From positions 1 to 19,646 of the forward strand of contig JAHIZR010000004.1 in assembly GCA_018814465.1 (NCBI GenBank): DNA of 19,646 nt, given 5' to 3'. The position numbers and the translations under genes were made by a program. Each line of letters opens with the position of its first letter. Position 1 is the first letter of the stretch. Under the pieces are notes generated by a model. The model saw nothing but the letters and a program-made list of their open reading frames with translations, ran no database searches and was not told the origin of the DNA. Of the stretch, positions 1 through 8,545 are shown piece by piece. The DNA comes from a bacterium (GTDB lineage Bacteria > Electryoneota > RPQS01).

Positions 1-453
1 CTGATGATCGAAGAGCCGGAAAAGTCGCTGGAATCCTATGTCAAAGCGGGCGCGCATGAAATTACCGTTCATCAGGAAGTCAGTCCCCATCTTCATCGCA
101 CACTGCACCGGATAAAAGAATTCGGCGCGCAAGCGGGTGTCTCTTTGAATCCATCCACCCCTGTAGATTTGCTGGAACCGGTCATCGAAGACATGGACTT
201 GCTTCTGTTCATGAGCGTTAATCCCGGTTTCGGCGGCCAATCCTTTCTGCCTAATGTACTAAAAAAGATTGAAACCGCAAAACAGTGGAAGGAACAGGGA
301 AAAGGCAGCTTCATCATCTCGGTCGACGGGGGGATCGATAAAACGACCGCAAAGAGCGTTGTCGATGCCGGCGCGGACCGTCTCGTGGCCGGAACTGCCG
401 TTTTCAAGGGCAGCATTCCCGAGAACATCCGCATCCTGCGGGAGTCGGTTTAG
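1..453 (+). CDS. rpe: Ribulose-phosphate 3-epimerase, C-terminal part (cut by the left edge)
   Basis: Interconverts D-ribulose 5-phosphate and D-xylulose 5-phosphate in the pentose phosphate pathway, in the cytoplasm. About 150 residues are visible, whereas the family is usually near 220, so roughly the first third lies outside the window; the frame is open from base 1. The strongest evidence is the family signature MSVNPGFGGQSF around residues 71-82, which forms the phosphate-binding loop region. The metal-binding histidine in ITVHQE and the catalytic aspartate in SVDGGI are present, and AGADRLVAGTAVF is the usual last barrel strand and phosphate loop. The TAG stop shares its G with the GTG start of the next gene, which implies translational coupling. 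The family assignment is secure; the start is not visible. Confidence 0.95.
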   Translation: MMIEEPEKSLESYVKAGAHEITVHQEVSPHLHRTLHRIKEFGAQAGVSLNPSTPVDLLEPVIEDMDLLLFMSVNPGFGGQSFLPNVLKKIETAKQWKEQGKGSFIISVDGGIDKTTAKSVVDAGADRLVAGTAVFKGSIPENIRILRESV

Positions 454-1079
454 TGCTGAAAATCGAATCGCACGCTGTCGGACCTTATCAGGTCAACAGC
501 CTTATCGTCTGGTGCGAAGAAACGAAGGAAGCGGTTCTTTTCGATCCCGGCTTCGAAGCCGAACGTCTGCTTGATCGAATCGATAAACTCGGTCTGCACC
601 TGACGCGTATTATCAATACGCATGGGCATCTCGATCATATCGGCGACAATGGCAAAGTCATGACCGCCCGCAATGTTCCTTTGTTCATTCATAAACTGGA
701 TCGTCCTATGCTGACCGACCCGGCGAAGAATCTTTCCGCGTTCGGGTCGCAGCCGGTTATCTCACCTGATGCCACTGGCGAAATCGAGGATGGCGAAGAG
801 ATTAAGATCGGCAATCGCACCTTGAAAGCCCTGCATGTTCCCGGTCATTCTTCCGGTTCGCTCTGCTTCTATGGCGATGGATTTCTGATTTCGGGCGATA
901 CCCTGTTCTGTCAGGGAGTCGGCCGTACTGACTTCCCCGGCTCAAGCGAGTTCGATCTTCTGTCTCACATTCAGTCGAAGCTTTACACGCTTCCCGAAAA
1001 CACTATTGTCTATCCGGGGCATGGCCCCACGACGACCATTGGCTACGAGCGAGCAAACAATCCGTTCGTCCGCGCCTGA
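453..1079 (+). CDS. MBL-fold hydrolase, glyoxalase II-like
   Basis: A cytoplasmic metallo-beta-lactamase fold hydrolase of 208 residues. The dinuclear metal site is complete: H57, H59, D61 and H62 in THGHLDH, H132 in VPGHSSGS, D149 in SGDTLF and H190 in YPGHGP. The closing TTIGYERANNPF segment is typical of the short prokaryotic GloB-like group, which hydrolyses thioesters such as S-lactoylglutathione or analogues. The true substrate cannot be read from sequence, and short members of this group are often not genuine glyoxalase II, so no symbol is given. The GTG start at 453 overlaps the rpe stop by one base. The 3' end overlaps the 5' end of the xer gene if that gene begins at its ATG. Confidence 0.9.
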   Translation: MLKIESHAVGPYQVNSLIVWCEETKEAVLFDPGFEAERLLDRIDKLGLHLTRIINTHGHLDHIGDNGKVMTARNVPLFIHKLDRPMLTDPAKNLSAFGSQPVISPDATGEIEDGEEIKIGNRTLKALHVPGHSSGSLCFYGDGFLISGDTLFCQGVGRTDFPGSSEFDLLSHIQSKLYTLPENTIVYPGHGPTTTIGYERANNPFVRA

Positions 1080-2001
1080 GTTCCCCGATGCCAGGGTTGT
1101 GGAAACCTATCTGGCTCAGCTTGCCTACGAAGCCGGCTTAAGTCCCGCGACCCGTGTCAGCTACCGCACCGACCTGCGCAATCTTTCCCTCTGGCTCCAG
1201 CAATCGAATAAGCGGCTCGTCACTTGCGAGCGGAAAGACATCGAGCGCTTCGTCCATGAAGTAGGAGAATGGCTGGCTCCGGCATCTCTTTCGAGGATGC
1301 TTTCATCCTTTCGCGGCTTTTTCAAATGGCGAGTGCAGGAAGGATATTCCGATAAGAGTCCGGTGGAGGATTTTCAGGGACCGAGATTCGCGAGATCTCT
1401 GCCGGACTGTCTACACGTTGAGCAGGTTAATACCCTTCTTACCGCTGCTTCAGGCAAGGAACCCCGGCAGCTTCGGGATTTGACAATGATTGAAATCGCC
1501 TATTCCTGCGGTTTGCGCGTCTCGGAACTGCTTAAACTGCGTGAAAGCTCGATTAACTTTCGCAATCGCACGATACGATTGATCGGAAAAGGGGGAAAGC
1601 ATCGCATCGTTCCCTTTGGCAAGTGCGCGGAGCGCGCGCTGCGAGAATGGCTGAAGTCCGGTCGTCTTCGCATAGCCGGTGTGACAAAGGAAGGGAAGCC
1701 CGTCTCGCTGCCGAAAGAAGCGGAAGACTATATATTTCTGAATCGTCGCGGCAAGCCGATGACCCGCGACGGCTTCACTAAGATATTAAAAGACTATGTT
1801 CGTAAAGCAGGACTTCCCGAATTCGTTTCGCCCCATACTCTGCGGCACAGTTTCGCGACTCACTTGCTCGAAGGCGGCGCGGATCTTCGCGTCGTTCAGG
1901 AGCTGCTCGGTCATTCTTCGATCAACACGACCGAAATCTATACTCATCTTGATCGCGAATACTTAACCGAGACGGTGCGCTCCTTTCATCCCCGGGGCTA
2001 A
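1021..2001 (+). CDS. xerD: Xer-type tyrosine recombinase
   Basis: A site-specific recombinase of the XerC/XerD type, expected to resolve chromosome dimers at dif near division. Counting from the ATG at 1021 it has 326 residues: an N-terminal SAM-like core-binding domain (about residues 30-110) and a C-terminal catalytic domain (about 130-320). All six active-site residues are visible: R166 (CGLRVSE), K193 (GKGGKHR), H272 and R275 (HTLRHSF), H298 (GHSS) and the nucleophile Y307 (EIYTHLDREYL). Length and motifs suit a housekeeping Xer better than a phage integrase, and no phage genes are nearby. The start is uncertain: ATG 1021 overlaps the preceding gene by 59 bases, TTG at 1006 or 1039 and GTG at 1099 are also in frame, and none has a clear ribosome binding site. 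XerC versus XerD is a weak call. Confidence 0.88.
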   Translation: MAPRRPLATSEQTIRSSAPEFPDARVVETYLAQLAYEAGLSPATRVSYRTDLRNLSLWLQQSNKRLVTCERKDIERFVHEVGEWLAPASLSRMLSSFRGFFKWRVQEGYSDKSPVEDFQGPRFARSLPDCLHVEQVNTLLTAASGKEPRQLRDLTMIEIAYSCGLRVSELLKLRESSINFRNRTIRLIGKGGKHRIVPFGKCAERALREWLKSGRLRIAGVTKEGKPVSLPKEAEDYIFLNRRGKPMTRDGFTKILKDYVRKAGLPEFVSPHTLRHSFATHLLEGGADLRVVQELLGHSSINTTEIYTHLDREYLTETVRSFHPRG

Positions 2002-2003
2002 GC

Positions 2004-2651
2004 ATGATGGATATCCAGACAGTAGCCTTCTTAGCTCCCGGTTTTATCGCAGGTCTTACTCTTCACGAGTTCAGCCATGCGCTGGTCGCGCATCGCTTGG
2101 GCGACAACACTGCCGCGCAGCTTGGCCGTCTGACGCTGAATCCCCTGAAGCATCTTGATTTCTTCGGCTCGCTGATGCTTGTCTTTGCCGGTTTCGGCTG
2201 GGCCAAGCCGGTGCCCGTGAATTCCATGAATCTTAAGAATCCGCGTTCGGACATGCTTTGGATTTCGCTCGCGGGACCCTTTTCCAATCTTCTCTTGGCG
2301 ATTACTGTCGGTTCGATTGTCCAGTTCTTCTATGCTAAGGAGTTGGTGCAGTTCGGCGGCGAACAACCTATCTTTTTTATTCTCCTCCTGCAAACCGTCT
2401 GGATTAATGTGATTCTCGCGGTCTTCAATATGATTCCCCTGCCGCCCCTTGACGGTTCCAGCATTATTGAAGCCTTCATTCCGCGAAAATGGTATGTCCA
2501 ATACCATTTGCTCAGCCGCATTGGTCCCGGTCTTTTATTGGGAATCATTTTAATTTCGTCTTTGACGGGTTTCTCGGTTTTTGGTCGAGTGCTGCTTCCT
2601 ATCGCTCGTCCCGTTTTTAATTTCTGCCTCGGAGGTTGGCAGCTTCTATGA
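2004..2651 (+). CDS. Site-2 protease family membrane metallopeptidase (M50)
   Basis: A polytopic inner-membrane zinc protease of 215 residues. The zinc motif HEFSH (H21, E22, H25) lies in the first membrane helix, and the third ligand is D150 in NMIPLPPLDG. About four to five hydrophobic segments are visible, near residues 7-30, 52-68, 84-110, 122-145 and 172-190. There is no PDZ domain, so this is the small YwhC-like group rather than the RseP group that cleaves anti-sigma factors; its substrate is unknown. Two ATG codons are adjacent (2004 and 2007) and either could be the start. The gene begins two bases after the xer stop, and its TGA overlaps the ATG of the next gene (ATGA), so it is probably coupled to the carboxypeptidase gene. 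Confidence 0.88.
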   Translation: MMDIQTVAFLAPGFIAGLTLHEFSHALVAHRLGDNTAAQLGRLTLNPLKHLDFFGSLMLVFAGFGWAKPVPVNSMNLKNPRSDMLWISLAGPFSNLLLAITVGSIVQFFYAKELVQFGGEQPIFFILLLQTVWINVILAVFNMIPLPPLDGSSIIEAFIPRKWYVQYHLLSRIGPGLLLGIILISSLTGFSVFGRVLLPIARPVFNFCLGGWQLL

Positions 2652-4120
2652 CCATTAGGCGTTTTTCCGTTTCCCTCTTGATCCTTTGCTGCTTCATTCA
2701 TTTAGGGAATCTGTTCGCCGCTGATCGTGCTGAACTCCAGGCTTTCATTGACAGTCTGCTGACCCAGAAATCATTGACAGGCTCTTCGTGGAGTATTCGT
2801 TTTTACGATCCGGACAAAGAAGAAGTCATTGCCGAATACGATGCGGATCGGCTGTTGATTCCGGCTTCCATCGTCAAGATGGTAAACTCAGCCGCCGCCA
2901 TCGACAGGCTTGGTCCGGACTTTCGCTTTGAAACCCGTTTCTTTACTTCAGCGCCGCTCTCTGCGGAAGGGCAACTCAACGGCGATCTGATTGTTTCCGC
3001 CGGGGGCGATCCGTCCATGGAAACGAAAGCCGCCGATCCGCTTCGCGTGCCCTGGACCGAGAACATCGCCGACAGTCTTTTCAGTCATGGACTGCGTGAA
3101 ATCGCGGGGGACATTCACCTCGTGACGCATGCCTATCATTTGGAATGCGCTCCTTCTGCTTGGGAGATCGGCGATGTCAAGGAGGGCTTCGCGCCCGCTG
3201 TGGATGGCTTTGGTTTTAATAACAACGTCTGCCAGCTTGCCATTTTCCCCGGCGATTCCGTCAATGCCCCGGCGCGACTCACTCTGTTTCCCGCTTACTC
3301 TCCGCTCAGGATAAACAGCGGCATCATAACAGGAGAAAAAGGCGCGGACAACTGGGTAGACTATCATATCACTCCATGCGAGAGCGAAGTCACAATCACG
3401 GGCGTGATCGCACTGGGCGATGACGGCGAATATATGTGGATGCCCATACAGGATCCCTCCGCTTACTTCGGCGAGGCTCTGAAAGCCGCGCTAATCGATC
3501 GTGGTATCGTCGTTCTGGGAAATGTTCGCGTGGAACACGGCGGAAAACCAAGCAATAATGGTCGTGTTCCGTTCTATACTCATTATTCCGCGCCGCTGAC
3601 GATAACGTTATCCCTGATGAACAAAGACAGCGATAATTATTCGGCCGAATACGTTCTGCGCGCGCTGGGTATCGACCGCGCGGGCAGCGGTTCAGCGGAA
3701 GCGGGCTTGAAAGCAATCCTGGCGTTCCTGAATCGAAATAAGATCGAGCGTCAGCAGGTCAGGCTGGTGGATGGCTGCGGTCTTGCGCGACGCAATCTCT
3801 GTTCTGCAACCGGCTTGACCGGTCTATTGACGGTCATGCATCATCATCGGCACAGCAATGCCTTCAAATATACTCTGGCTCATTCCGGCATCGACGGTAC
3901 GCTCGATTATCGCATGGGCACGTCGAAACTCGCCGGTCGTGTCCGAGCGAAAACCGGAACCATGACATTCTCCTCATCGCTGGCTGGTTACTTGACATTG
4001 GAATCCGGCAAGGAGATCGTTTTTGCCGTGCTGTGCAACAATTTCAGCACGTCGCGCCATCATGTGCGCGGCATTCAGGATCAAATCATAGAGCGTGTTT
4101 TTGACGAATACAGCAATTGA
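2648..4120 (+). CDS. dacB: D-alanyl-D-alanine carboxypeptidase/endopeptidase (PBP4, peptidase S13)
   Basis: A periplasmic low-molecular-mass penicillin-binding protein that trims or cleaves peptidoglycan peptides. The three serine-acylase motifs are present: S74-I-V-K77, S328-D-N330 and K435-T-G437. The wide gap between the first two holds the extra domain typical of S13 enzymes. A signal peptide is clear at residues 1-25 (RR, hydrophobic core, likely cleavage after LFA). It is not a convincing lipobox, because the cysteines sit inside the hydrophobic stretch. The length of 490 residues fits the family. I chose ATG 2648 because GGAGG at 2631-2635 lies 12 bases upstream and ATGA overlaps the previous stop; the in-frame TTG at 2636 directly abuts the GGAGG and is unlikely to be used. 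Confidence 0.92.
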   Translation: MTIRRFSVSLLILCCFIHLGNLFAADRAELQAFIDSLLTQKSLTGSSWSIRFYDPDKEEVIAEYDADRLLIPASIVKMVNSAAAIDRLGPDFRFETRFFTSAPLSAEGQLNGDLIVSAGGDPSMETKAADPLRVPWTENIADSLFSHGLREIAGDIHLVTHAYHLECAPSAWEIGDVKEGFAPAVDGFGFNNNVCQLAIFPGDSVNAPARLTLFPAYSPLRINSGIITGEKGADNWVDYHITPCESEVTITGVIALGDDGEYMWMPIQDPSAYFGEALKAALIDRGIVVLGNVRVEHGGKPSNNGRVPFYTHYSAPLTITLSLMNKDSDNYSAEYVLRALGIDRAGSGSAEAGLKAILAFLNRNKIERQQVRLVDGCGLARRNLCSATGLTGLLTVMHHHRHSNAFKYTLAHSGIDGTLDYRMGTSKLAGRVRAKTGTMTFSSSLAGYLTLESGKEIVFAVLCNNFSTSRHHVRGIQDQIIERVFDEYSN

Positions 4121-4134
4121 AAGACCCTAAGCAA

Positions 4135-5175
4135 ATGTCCCCTATTGTTGAATGCGTCCCGAATATCTCCGAAGGACGCGACCGAGCTAAAATCGATCGG
4201 GTCGCCGGGGTGGTCACGAAAGTCAGCGGCGTCAGGCTGCTGGATGTCGATCCCAACGGCGACTATAATCGATGTGTAATTACCTATGCGGGCGAACCGG
4301 AGGCCTGCATCGAGGCAACCTTTCGACTCACGAAAGCCGCCTATGAAGAGATCGACATGACCACGCACACCGGCGGACATCCGCGCAGCGGCGCGGTGGA
4401 TGTCGCTCCTTTTGTGCCCGTCTCCGGTATCACGATGGCCGAATGCGCCGAACTGGCGCGCAGCTACGGCAAGCGCGTCGGCGAGGAATTGGATTTGCCG
4501 GTTTATCTCTACGAAGCCGCCGCCAGCCGTCCCAGCCGGTCTAATCTCGCGAAGGTTCGCAAGGGCGAATATGAAGCACTCCCGGAGAAAATGACGCAGG
4601 AAGAATGGCGGCCCGATTTCGGTCCCTTCAAGTTTGTTCCGAAGTTCGGCTGTGTTATCACCGGTGCGCGCTTTTTCCTGGTTGCCTACAATGTCAACAT
4701 GCAGACAAAGGACGTTGACGAAGTGCATGACATCGCTCTGCACATTCGTCAGATGGGCTGGCCGCTTAAAAACAACAAAGGCGAAGAGCTGCTGAATGCC
4801 AAGGGCAAGAAAGTCTTCCATCCCGGCGCGCTGCTGGAAGCGAAAGGCATGGGAGTCTTCCTTGACAAAGACGAATTCTGTCAGGTCTCGATTAACCTCA
4901 CCAACTATCTCATCAGCGGACCGCACATTGCTTTCGAACAGGTGAAAGCCGAAGCCGCCTCGCGCGGCATCGAGACTAACGGCAGCGAAGTCGTCGGCCT
5001 GATTCCGCTCGAAGCGCTGCTGCTTGCCGCCGAATACTATGTCTGGCGCGACAATCTTGAACGTCCGTCGACGATGGGAGATGCCGTAAAGCTCGCTCAT
5101 GATAAAATGGGACTTTCAGCCTACAATCATTTTGATCCGGCCAAGAAGATCATCGAATACGCAATCCAAAACTGA
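4135..5175 (+). CDS. ftcD: Glutamate formimidoyltransferase
   Basis: Transfers the formimino group between N-formimino-L-glutamate and tetrahydrofolate, normally the last step of histidine degradation. The protein has 346 residues and begins MSPIVECVPNISEGRD, the usual N terminus of the family, so ATG 4135 is preferred to the TTG at 4117 that overlaps the dacB stop. The motif HTGGHPRSGAVD contains H82, the same number as the histidine reported as catalytic in the mammalian enzyme. The second lobe (FKFVPKFGCVITGAR onward) and the C-terminal MGDAVKLAHDKMGLSAYNHF segment are intact. It is monofunctional: the cyclodeaminase is encoded by the next gene, 11 bases downstream. No hutH, hutU or hutI is in the window, so its use in histidine breakdown is inferred. 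Confidence 0.93.
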   Translation: MSPIVECVPNISEGRDRAKIDRVAGVVTKVSGVRLLDVDPNGDYNRCVITYAGEPEACIEATFRLTKAAYEEIDMTTHTGGHPRSGAVDVAPFVPVSGITMAECAELARSYGKRVGEELDLPVYLYEAAASRPSRSNLAKVRKGEYEALPEKMTQEEWRPDFGPFKFVPKFGCVITGARFFLVAYNVNMQTKDVDEVHDIALHIRQMGWPLKNNKGEELLNAKGKKVFHPGALLEAKGMGVFLDKDEFCQVSINLTNYLISGPHIAFEQVKAEAASRGIETNGSEVVGLIPLEALLLAAEYYVWRDNLERPSTMGDAVKLAHDKMGLSAYNHFDPAKKIIEYAIQN

Positions 5176-5186
5176 AAATACCGATT

Positions 5187-5843
5187 ATGTCAAATCCCAC
5201 TGATAACTTTCCCGCTAAATTGATTTATCAGCCGGTTGTCGGCTTCGCGGAACAAATCGCCTCTAAAGCTCCCGCGCCCGGCGGCGGCAGCGCCGCCGCT
5301 TTGTCCGGGATGGTCGGCGCCGGTCTTCTGTCTATGGTCGCTGTTCTAACCAGCAGCAAGAAAAAATACGAAGATCGCGCCGAGAGATTCACGAAGCTCC
5401 GCGAAAATACGGAAGACTTGCGCGTGAAACTTGCCAAACAGATTGACGAGGACACGCTCGCCTTTAAGAAATTTCAGGTTGCCAACCGTCTCCCCGACAC
5501 GGATCCTGAACTTACTCGAAAGAAAGAGCATGCCGTAGCCGCCGCGACGATCGAGACAATCAAAGTCCCGGAGCTGACCATGATTCTGTGTCTTGATGCG
5601 CTGGAATACGCTACGGAAATCGTGCGTGACGGAAACGAAAATACAATTTCCGATGTTGCCACCGGCGCCGAAATGCTGCTGGCCGGACTGGAAGGCGCAG
5701 CGAATAATGTCTTGATTAATATCCTCGGACGCAGCGACAGCGAAGCGCAAGCCTATCGCAAGAATGTGATTGAAGCCCGCGCGAAAGGTCGCGCCATTTT
5801 GAATGAAGTAAGAACAATCGTGGACGGCAAACTCAATGCCTGA
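5187..5843 (+). CDS. fchA: Formimidoyltetrahydrofolate cyclodeaminase
   Basis: Converts 5-formimidoyl-THF to 5,10-methenyl-THF and ammonia, completing the reaction begun by the formimidoyltransferase encoded just upstream. The protein has 218 residues and is all helical. The family glycine-rich motif PAPGGGSAAALSG is at residues 29-41, followed by DEDTLAFKKF and by the helix containing ISDVATGAEMLLAGLEGAA near the C-terminal third. Its length fits stand-alone members; in mammals the domain is fused to the transferase. The start codon has no obvious ribosome binding site. The last eight bases overlap the start of mutL, so this folate gene and the repair gene share a transcript and probably translational coupling. 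Confidence 0.9.
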   Translation: MSNPTDNFPAKLIYQPVVGFAEQIASKAPAPGGGSAAALSGMVGAGLLSMVAVLTSSKKKYEDRAERFTKLRENTEDLRVKLAKQIDEDTLAFKKFQVANRLPDTDPELTRKKEHAVAAATIETIKVPELTMILCLDALEYATEIVRDGNENTISDVATGAEMLLAGLEGAANNVLINILGRSDSEAQAYRKNVIEARAKGRAILNEVRTIVDGKLNA

Positions 5844-7611
5844 GATCCGGATTCTGCCGGAAAACCTGGTCAATCAAATAGCGGCAGGCGAGGTTATCGA
5901 GCGTGCCGCTTCCGTCTTGAAGGAGCTGATTGACAACTCCATCGATGCGGGTGCGACCGAAATCGAAATCGTTATCCACGGCCACGGCAAAAAGCTTGTT
6001 CAGGTCGCGGATAACGGTTGCGGCATGACTCGCAATGAGCTGGAACTTGCGCTCGAGCGTCACGCTACCTCGAAGCTGAGAACCAGCGCGGATCTCTTCG
6101 AGATCAAATCCCTCGGTTTTCGCGGCGAGGCGCTTCCTTCGATTGCTTCCGTCAGTTCTCTGGAAATCTGCTCGCGCCCTCATGACAGCGCCAGCGGCAC
6201 ACTCATGCGCATCGAAGGCGGCCGTAAAGTTCACGAGGAGCCGTTTGCCGGACCATCCGGCACATCGATCTCGGTTCATTCACTCTTCTTCAATACTCCC
6301 GCCCGCGAAAAATTCCTGAAATCTCCCGCGACAGAGCTGGCTCATATAGTCCGCGTGTTCAAGCAGTATGCATTGGCCTATCCTGAGATTGTCTGGACAT
6401 TTTCACATGAGGATAGTCTGCGCTACAAGCTTCCCGCAGGCGGCTTGAATATTCGCCTCGATGATCTCTACGGCGCGGGTTTCACGGATAAGTTGCTCGA
6501 TATCGAGTTTCATCAGGGCGGCGTGAATGTTTCCGGCGTCATCGGTAAGAAGGAATTGAACAAGAAGTCTCGCGGCGATCAGTATCTGTTCATCAATCGC
6601 CGTCCGATTCAGAGTTCGGCTCTGCATGGCGCCATCGCGACCGCCATGCGCGAACTGCTTGAGGATCGCGAGTGGCCCTTCTATGTTTTGCAGTTCGATA
6701 TTGATCCCAAACTTATTGACGTGAACGTTCATCCCACGAAACAGGAAGTCCGCTTTTCCGAGGCGCGCTTGGTGAGCGCCGCCGCCTACAAAGCGGTTCG
6801 CGACGCCATTCCCGCGCAGGCCGCTTCGCTTCGTCCTCCGCAGATTGGGCTGGAAGCCATTGAATCGGAGAAATCGCATCCCGCTGATCGCTTGGGCGGC
6901 TCGGTTGTTCCGCCTGAGTTTCGCTCGACGTTTTCGCCCTCGAAAGGCGCGACCGAATCCCTTCCGCTCAGCTTGTCCAAACCTGATGCTGCTGCTTCGA
7001 CACGAGGTGTGACTCCAATTCAGCAGCCTCCGATTCAGAGTATCCGTCCGGCAATTTACCAGATTCATAATAAATACCTGATCTCACCCATCACATCCGG
7101 TCTGGCGATCATCGATCAGCATGCCGCCCACGAGCGAATTCTCTATGAACGCGCGCTGCGCAGCTTCGATGAGCGTTCCTTCAGCTCGCAGCAGTTATTA
7201 TTTCCCTTGCTGCTTGAACTGGACGCGGAGGAGGATGCGATTCTGCAGGAAATCCGCGATGATTTAGCCTCGCTTGGTTTTAAGATTCGTGATTTCGGTC
7301 CGCGCTCATATAGTATCGAAGCCGTCCCCGCCGGATTGAGGCGTGCGTCCGAGGTTTCCATGATACGTGAAACCATCGCTGAATATGAAGACTTCCGCCG
7401 CGCGAATTTCGCGCCGCGCGATGCGCTCGCCGCCGGCTTTGCCTGCAAAGCCGCCATTCGAACCGGCGACAGCTTGAGTGAAGCTGAAATGAATGCGCTC
7501 GTCGATGAACTCTTCACGACCAGGCATCCGCTAAGTTGTCCTCATGGCCGCCCGACCTACATCGAATTGAAGCTTACCGAACTTGACTACCGATTCAAAC
7601 GCACCGGCTGA
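5836..7611 (+). CDS. mutL: DNA mismatch repair protein MutL with endonuclease motifs
   Basis: Couples mismatch recognition by MutS to strand incision. The N-terminal GHKL ATPase is complete: E30 and N34 in KELIDNSIDAG, DNGCGM at 59-64, GFRGEAL at 94-100, and HPTK in the transducer domain. A variable linker (about 330-400) leads to the C-terminal dimerisation domain. That domain carries the metal-dependent nicking motifs DQHAAHERILYE (427-438), ACKAAI (536-541) and CPHGRP (568-573), so this MutL should cut DNA itself, as in bacteria lacking MutH. QQLLFP at 452-457 sits where the sliding-clamp binding motif is found in such proteins. At 591 residues the length is normal. ATG 5836 overlaps the upstream gene, and the 3' end overlaps miaA by 29 bases. 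Confidence 0.96.
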   Translation: MPEIRILPENLVNQIAAGEVIERAASVLKELIDNSIDAGATEIEIVIHGHGKKLVQVADNGCGMTRNELELALERHATSKLRTSADLFEIKSLGFRGEALPSIASVSSLEICSRPHDSASGTLMRIEGGRKVHEEPFAGPSGTSISVHSLFFNTPAREKFLKSPATELAHIVRVFKQYALAYPEIVWTFSHEDSLRYKLPAGGLNIRLDDLYGAGFTDKLLDIEFHQGGVNVSGVIGKKELNKKSRGDQYLFINRRPIQSSALHGAIATAMRELLEDREWPFYVLQFDIDPKLIDVNVHPTKQEVRFSEARLVSAAAYKAVRDAIPAQAASLRPPQIGLEAIESEKSHPADRLGGSVVPPEFRSTFSPSKGATESLPLSLSKPDAAASTRGVTPIQQPPIQSIRPAIYQIHNKYLISPITSGLAIIDQHAAHERILYERALRSFDERSFSSQQLLFPLLLELDAEEDAILQEIRDDLASLGFKIRDFGPRSYSIEAVPAGLRRASEVSMIRETIAEYEDFRRANFAPRDALAAGFACKAAIRTGDSLSEAEMNALVDELFTTRHPLSCPHGRPTYIELKLTELDYRFKRTG

Positions 7612-8545
7612 AGCCCGCCGCCCCCGTGTTCTTGTGCTTGCGGGTACGACGGGTTCCGGGAAAACCGAAGTTTCCATCCCCCTTGCGCTGCGCCTCAAGG
7701 GGGAAATTATTAATGCGGATTCCCGTCAGGTTTATCGCGAGCTCGAAATCGGCACCGCCAAGCCGTCACCCGCGCAGCTTGCGCAAGTCCCGCATCACTT
7801 CATCGGTCACATTTCAATTCATGATCGCTGGACTGCCGGAGATTTCAGCCGGGAAGGTCGAACCCTTATTGACGAAATTATATTGCGAGGCCATCTGCCT
7901 ATCGTCGTCGGCGGGTCAATGTTGTATATCAAAGCGCTCCTGAACGGATTTTTCGACGATGAAACTTTAGAACCGGCAGCCTACGATGAACTCCGTGCGG
8001 AGCTTGAACATCGCGGCGTGAATGCGTTGTATCAAGAATTGACGGACAGCGATCCCGAGCTTGCATCAAAAACGGATCCTAATGATCATCATCGTATTCT
8101 GCGCGGATTATCTGTTTTCAGACAAAGCGGCAAACGGCTGTCCGACCTGCAAAAAACCGCAGAAGTCGCTATAGCCCATCCCTATAGACTCTATTTCTTG
8201 TTTGGTGATCGCGAAGAAACCTACCTGCGCGTGAATCAGCGCGCCTCATTGATGGTCGAGGAAGGATTAGTGGAGGAAGTTAGGAAGCTGTTCGAAACGG
8301 GGCTGGATGAAAACAACTGCAACGCGCTGCACACACACGGTTATCAGGAAATTTTTCCATATTTGCGCGGTGAGATTAGCCGTGAAACCATGATCGAGAA
8401 TATCCAGAAAGCCGTCCGGCATTACGTTAAACGACAGATTACATGGTTTCGCGCGGTTCCCGAAACTCGCTGGATCGAGCGATCCTTTTCCGAACCTCCC
8501 GAAAAAGCCGCCGGTCTCATCGCCGAGGATTTCAATAATAAATAA
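7583..8545 (+). CDS. miaA: tRNA dimethylallyltransferase MiaA
   Basis: Adds a dimethylallyl group to N6 of A37 in tRNAs that read codons starting with U. The protein has 320 residues. The P-loop GTTGSGKT is at 21-28, DSRQVY at 46-51, IGTAKPS follows, and the GGSMLYIKALLNG strand, DPNDHHRILRGL and the C-terminal HYVKRQITWFR signature are all recognisable. The only sensible start upstream of the P-loop is TTG 7583, which overlaps mutL by 29 bases; no good ribosome binding site is visible, so translation may depend on mutL. The mutL-miaA pair is conserved in many bacteria. This is the last gene of the run, with the terminator beginning at its stop codon. Confidence 0.95.
   Translation: MTTDSNAPAEARRPRVLVLAGTTGSGKTEVSIPLALRLKGEIINADSRQVYRELEIGTAKPSPAQLAQVPHHFIGHISIHDRWTAGDFSREGRTLIDEIILRGHLPIVVGGSMLYIKALLNGFFDDETLEPAAYDELRAELEHRGVNALYQELTDSDPELASKTDPNDHHRILRGLSVFRQSGKRLSDLQKTAEVAIAHPYRLYFLFGDREETYLRVNQRASLMVEEGLVEEVRKLFETGLDENNCNALHTHGYQEIFPYLRGEISRETMIENIQKAVRHYVKRQITWFRAVPETRWIERSFSEPPEKAAGLIAEDFNNK

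Noticed and set aside
1021..2001. Integrase of a prophage or genomic island
   Set aside because: The protein has housekeeping Xer length and motifs, sits in a tight operon of core genes, and no attachment repeats, tRNA or phage genes are nearby.
2648..2722. Lipoprotein signal on the carboxypeptidase
   Set aside because: Cysteines occur in the hydrophobic stretch LILCCF, but the residues before them do not fit a lipobox, while LFA-AD is a good signal peptidase I site.
4081..5100. A 339-codon open frame on the minus strand opposite ftcD
   Set aside because: It mirrors the codon structure of ftcD, which has full family motifs on the plus strand; the antisense product resembles nothing and is low-complexity in places.
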